DNA from: DATAXI01 sp963756185
GTDB taxonomy: Bacteria > Verrucomicrobiota > Verrucomicrobiia > Chthoniobacterales > Chthoniobacteraceae
DNA: 64,000 nt
Direction of reading: 5' to 3'
NCBI GenBank assembly: GCA_963756185.1
Contig: CAVWMS010000001.1
Coordinates: forward strand, 1 to 64,000
Below the pieces are notes generated by a model. That model did no database searches and was not told the origin of the DNA. It was given only the letters and a program-made list of their open reading frames with translations. The position numbers and the translations under genes were made by a program. Below, piece after piece: positions 62,720 to 64,000 of this stretch (positions are counted from its first letter, which is position 1; each line of letters begins with the position of its first letter).

Positions 62720-63259
62720 ATGCGCGGCTCCCTCCTTATTGCCTTGTTTTGCGCTCTGCTTCCGGTGCTTGCGTTTGCGGACCCGGATGTGCCGGCCTTG
62801 ATGAACCAGGCGCAGCGCGCCTACCTCGCGGGGGATTACCCGACGGCGACCGATCTATTCAACCAGGTCCTTGAAGCGGACCCTAACAATACGCTGGCGA
62901 CCCAGTATCTTCGCAAGATCAAGCTGGCCGACGCGGGGGTGCCGCAGGACAAGAAAAAGAGCGCGATCGAGGGGGTCATGATTCCCAAGATCGAGTTCAA
63001 GCAGGCGTCGTTTTCGAGCGCACTCGATTTTCTCAAGCAGCAGGCCGCGGCGCAGTCGGTGGCGGTGTCGTTCGTGTCGGAATTGCCGCCGGCGCAATCG
63101 CAGCAACAGATTACACTGAGCCTGACTGAAATCCCGTTCCTGGAAGCGCTGAAGTATCTATGCCAGTTGGACGGGGCGACTTACAAGGTCGAGCAATACG
63201 CGATCGTCATTACTCCCGCGCCCGCCCCCGGCACGTCCGAAGCCGCGGCATCTCCATAA
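62720..63259 (+). CDS. secreted protein with TPR and STN-like domain
   Basis: 179 residues from the ATG at 62720. A signal peptide (MRGSLLIALFCALLPVLAFA-D) precedes a TPR-type region (ALMNQAQRAYLAGDYPTATD LFNQVLEADPNN in two parts). The C-terminal ~80 residues (PKIEFKQASFSSALDFLKQQ, ITLSLTEIPFLEALKYLCQL, YKVEQYAIVITP) resemble the short secretin/TonB N-terminal domain. Such architecture occurs in periplasmic secretion accessory proteins; it may serve the GspE system at 38.9 kb, but they are unlinked. Confidence 0.75.
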   Translation: MRGSLLIALFCALLPVLAFADPDVPALMNQAQRAYLAGDYPTATDLFNQVLEADPNNTLATQYLRKIKLADAGVPQDKKKSAIEGVMIPKIEFKQASFSSALDFLKQQAAAQSVAVSFVSELPPAQSQQQITLSLTEIPFLEALKYLCQLDGATYKVEQYAIVITPAPAPGTSEAAASP

Positions 63260-63279
63260 GTGGCAGCGGCCAAAGGATG

Positions 63280-63372
63280 ATCCGCAGATGAACGCAGATT
63301 TGCGCAGATTTTTGGATTAGTAAGTCAAAGGTCTCCGAAAAAATCTGTGTAAATCTGCGTTCATCTGCGGAT
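63280..63372 (+). repeat. 34-bp imperfect inverted repeat
   Basis: Arms 63280-63313 (ATCCGCAGATGAACGCAGAT and on) and 63339-63372 are complementary with two mismatches, with a 25-bp spacer. It lies between convergent genes and could terminate both. CGCAGAT-type repeats like this are, from memory, common in planctomycete and verrucomicrobial genomes. Confidence 0.75.
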
Positions 63373-63384
63373 ATAAATGATTTC

Positions 63385-64000
63385 TCAATAAATCACCCGG
63401 ACGAGATACAATCCTTCGGCGGGGGCGGCGAAAGGACATTTGGTTGAGCCGGCGAGATAAGTTTCAATGCTCGATGCGGGGGCGGCGCCCTGGGCGGTTT
63501 TGATTAGTGCGCCGGTCATCAGGCGGACCATCTTATATAGGAAGCCATTGCCTTGAAACCGGATGGTTATCAACGGGCCTTTCTTCCGGATGGCCACCTT
63601 GTAAATGGTCCGCACGGTATCATGCTCCGGTTTGCCGCGGTTGGCGGCGAAAGCCTTGAAATCATGCGCGCCCTCGAAGGCGCGCGCCGCGCGGCGCATG
63701 GCCTCGATGTCCAGCGCCATGGGCAAATGCCAGGCGCGGCGCAATTCAAACGGCGACAGCACGGGGCCGTTCCAAATCCGGTAATCGTAAATCTTCCCTT
63801 TGGCCGAATAGCGCGCGTGAAAATCGGCGCGGGCCGGGGCGCAACGCAGGACGCGGATTTCGCGTGGCAGATTCGCGTTGAGTGCGGCAGTCCAATCGAT
63901 TCCCTGCCTGCGGGGCACGTCTGCATGGGCGCACTGGGCCAGGGCGTGCACGCCGGCGTCCGTGCGGCCCGCGCCGTGCACGGTTACGGGCTCGCCGCAC
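63385..64000 (-). CDS. truA: tRNA pseudouridine synthase A (5' end outside window)
   Basis: About 205 residues visible; the N-terminus is beyond the window. The catalytic Asp is in HGAGRTDAGVHALAQ. The core regions are FHARYSAKGKIYDYRIWNGP, GAHDFKAFAANRGKPEHDTV and ITIRFQGNGFLYKMVRLMTG. TruA modifies uridines 38-40 of the tRNA anticodon stem-loop. The C-terminus EGLYLVRVIY is the normal end of the family. It converges on the TPR/STN-like gene across the inverted repeat. Confidence 0.95.
   Translation of the reverse strand, partial: CGEPVTVHGAGRTDAGVHALAQCAHADVPRRQGIDWTAALNANLPREIRVLRCAPARADFHARYSAKGKIYDYRIWNGPVLSPFELRRAWHLPMALDIEAMRRAARAFEGAHDFKAFAANRGKPEHDTVRTIYKVAIRKKGPLITIRFQGNGFLYKMVRLMTGALIKTAQGAAPASSIETYLAGSTKCPFAAPAEGLYLVRVIY

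Overview
This 64 kb window is a chromosomal segment of a GC-rich Gram-negative bacterium. The gene set points to Verrucomicrobiota or a close PVC relative (inference, moderate confidence). It includes a PEP-CTERM secreted protein, a glucose-6-phosphate isomerase with a C-terminal extension, an sdhC-sdhA-sdhB operon of the cytochrome b558 type, an ExbB/ExbD/TonB-like set, a GspE/PilB ATPase, and many start codons without a clear Shine-Dalgarno sequence. No rRNA is present; one tRNA (Gln, anticodon CTG) is present.

Layout. 1-7946: 3' part of a giant filamentous-haemagglutinin-like gene broken by about five frameshifts. 8-10.8 kb: PBP-like secreted protein behind two Pho-box-like repeats, then a PEP-CTERM protein. 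10.9-14.7 kb: secreted unknowns, a serpin, an outer-membrane beta-barrel candidate and a HAD hydrolase. 14.7-16.6 kb: accessory stretch with a PIN toxin/antitoxin pair and small unknowns. 16.74-19.23 kb: a tiny integrative element inserted in the 3' end of tRNA-Gln, with exact 27-bp direct repeats at its ends. 19.5-27.6 kb: pgi, a histidine kinase, an NtrC-type regulator, glnD and guaB; the middle three are frameshifted. 28.0-34.6 kb: the most unusual region. A compact subtilase is coupled to a small CxxC protein, followed by a protein resembling the PatG non-protease domain of cyanobactin clusters and three large cysteine-rich proteins that share an N-terminal motif. 34.7-41.6 kb: TonB/ExbD/ExbB-like genes, a Pro-rich protein and two type II secretion/type IV pilus assembly proteins. 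42-45.2 kb: SPFH protein, an unknown and a Sel1-repeat protein. 45.7-49.1 kb: succinate dehydrogenase/fumarate reductase. 50-55.1 kb: a complete branched-chain amino-acid (liv) ABC transporter, interrupted between livG and livF by a four-helix-bundle gene cassette flanked by inverted repeats. 55.1-64 kb: hybrid kinase, HicB-like protein, UvrD-family helicase, L,D-transpeptidase, an ABC-2 exporter, a TPR/STN-like secreted protein and truA (cut by the window end).

Main points for follow-up: the subtilase/PatG-domain/cysteine-rich protein cluster as a candidate undescribed maturation system; the 2.5 kb integrative element with recognisable att and candidate arm sites; the inverted-repeat cassette inside the liv operon; and the cluster of frameshifts in otherwise conserved genes, which must be separated into sequencing error or real decay before any conclusion about these functions.
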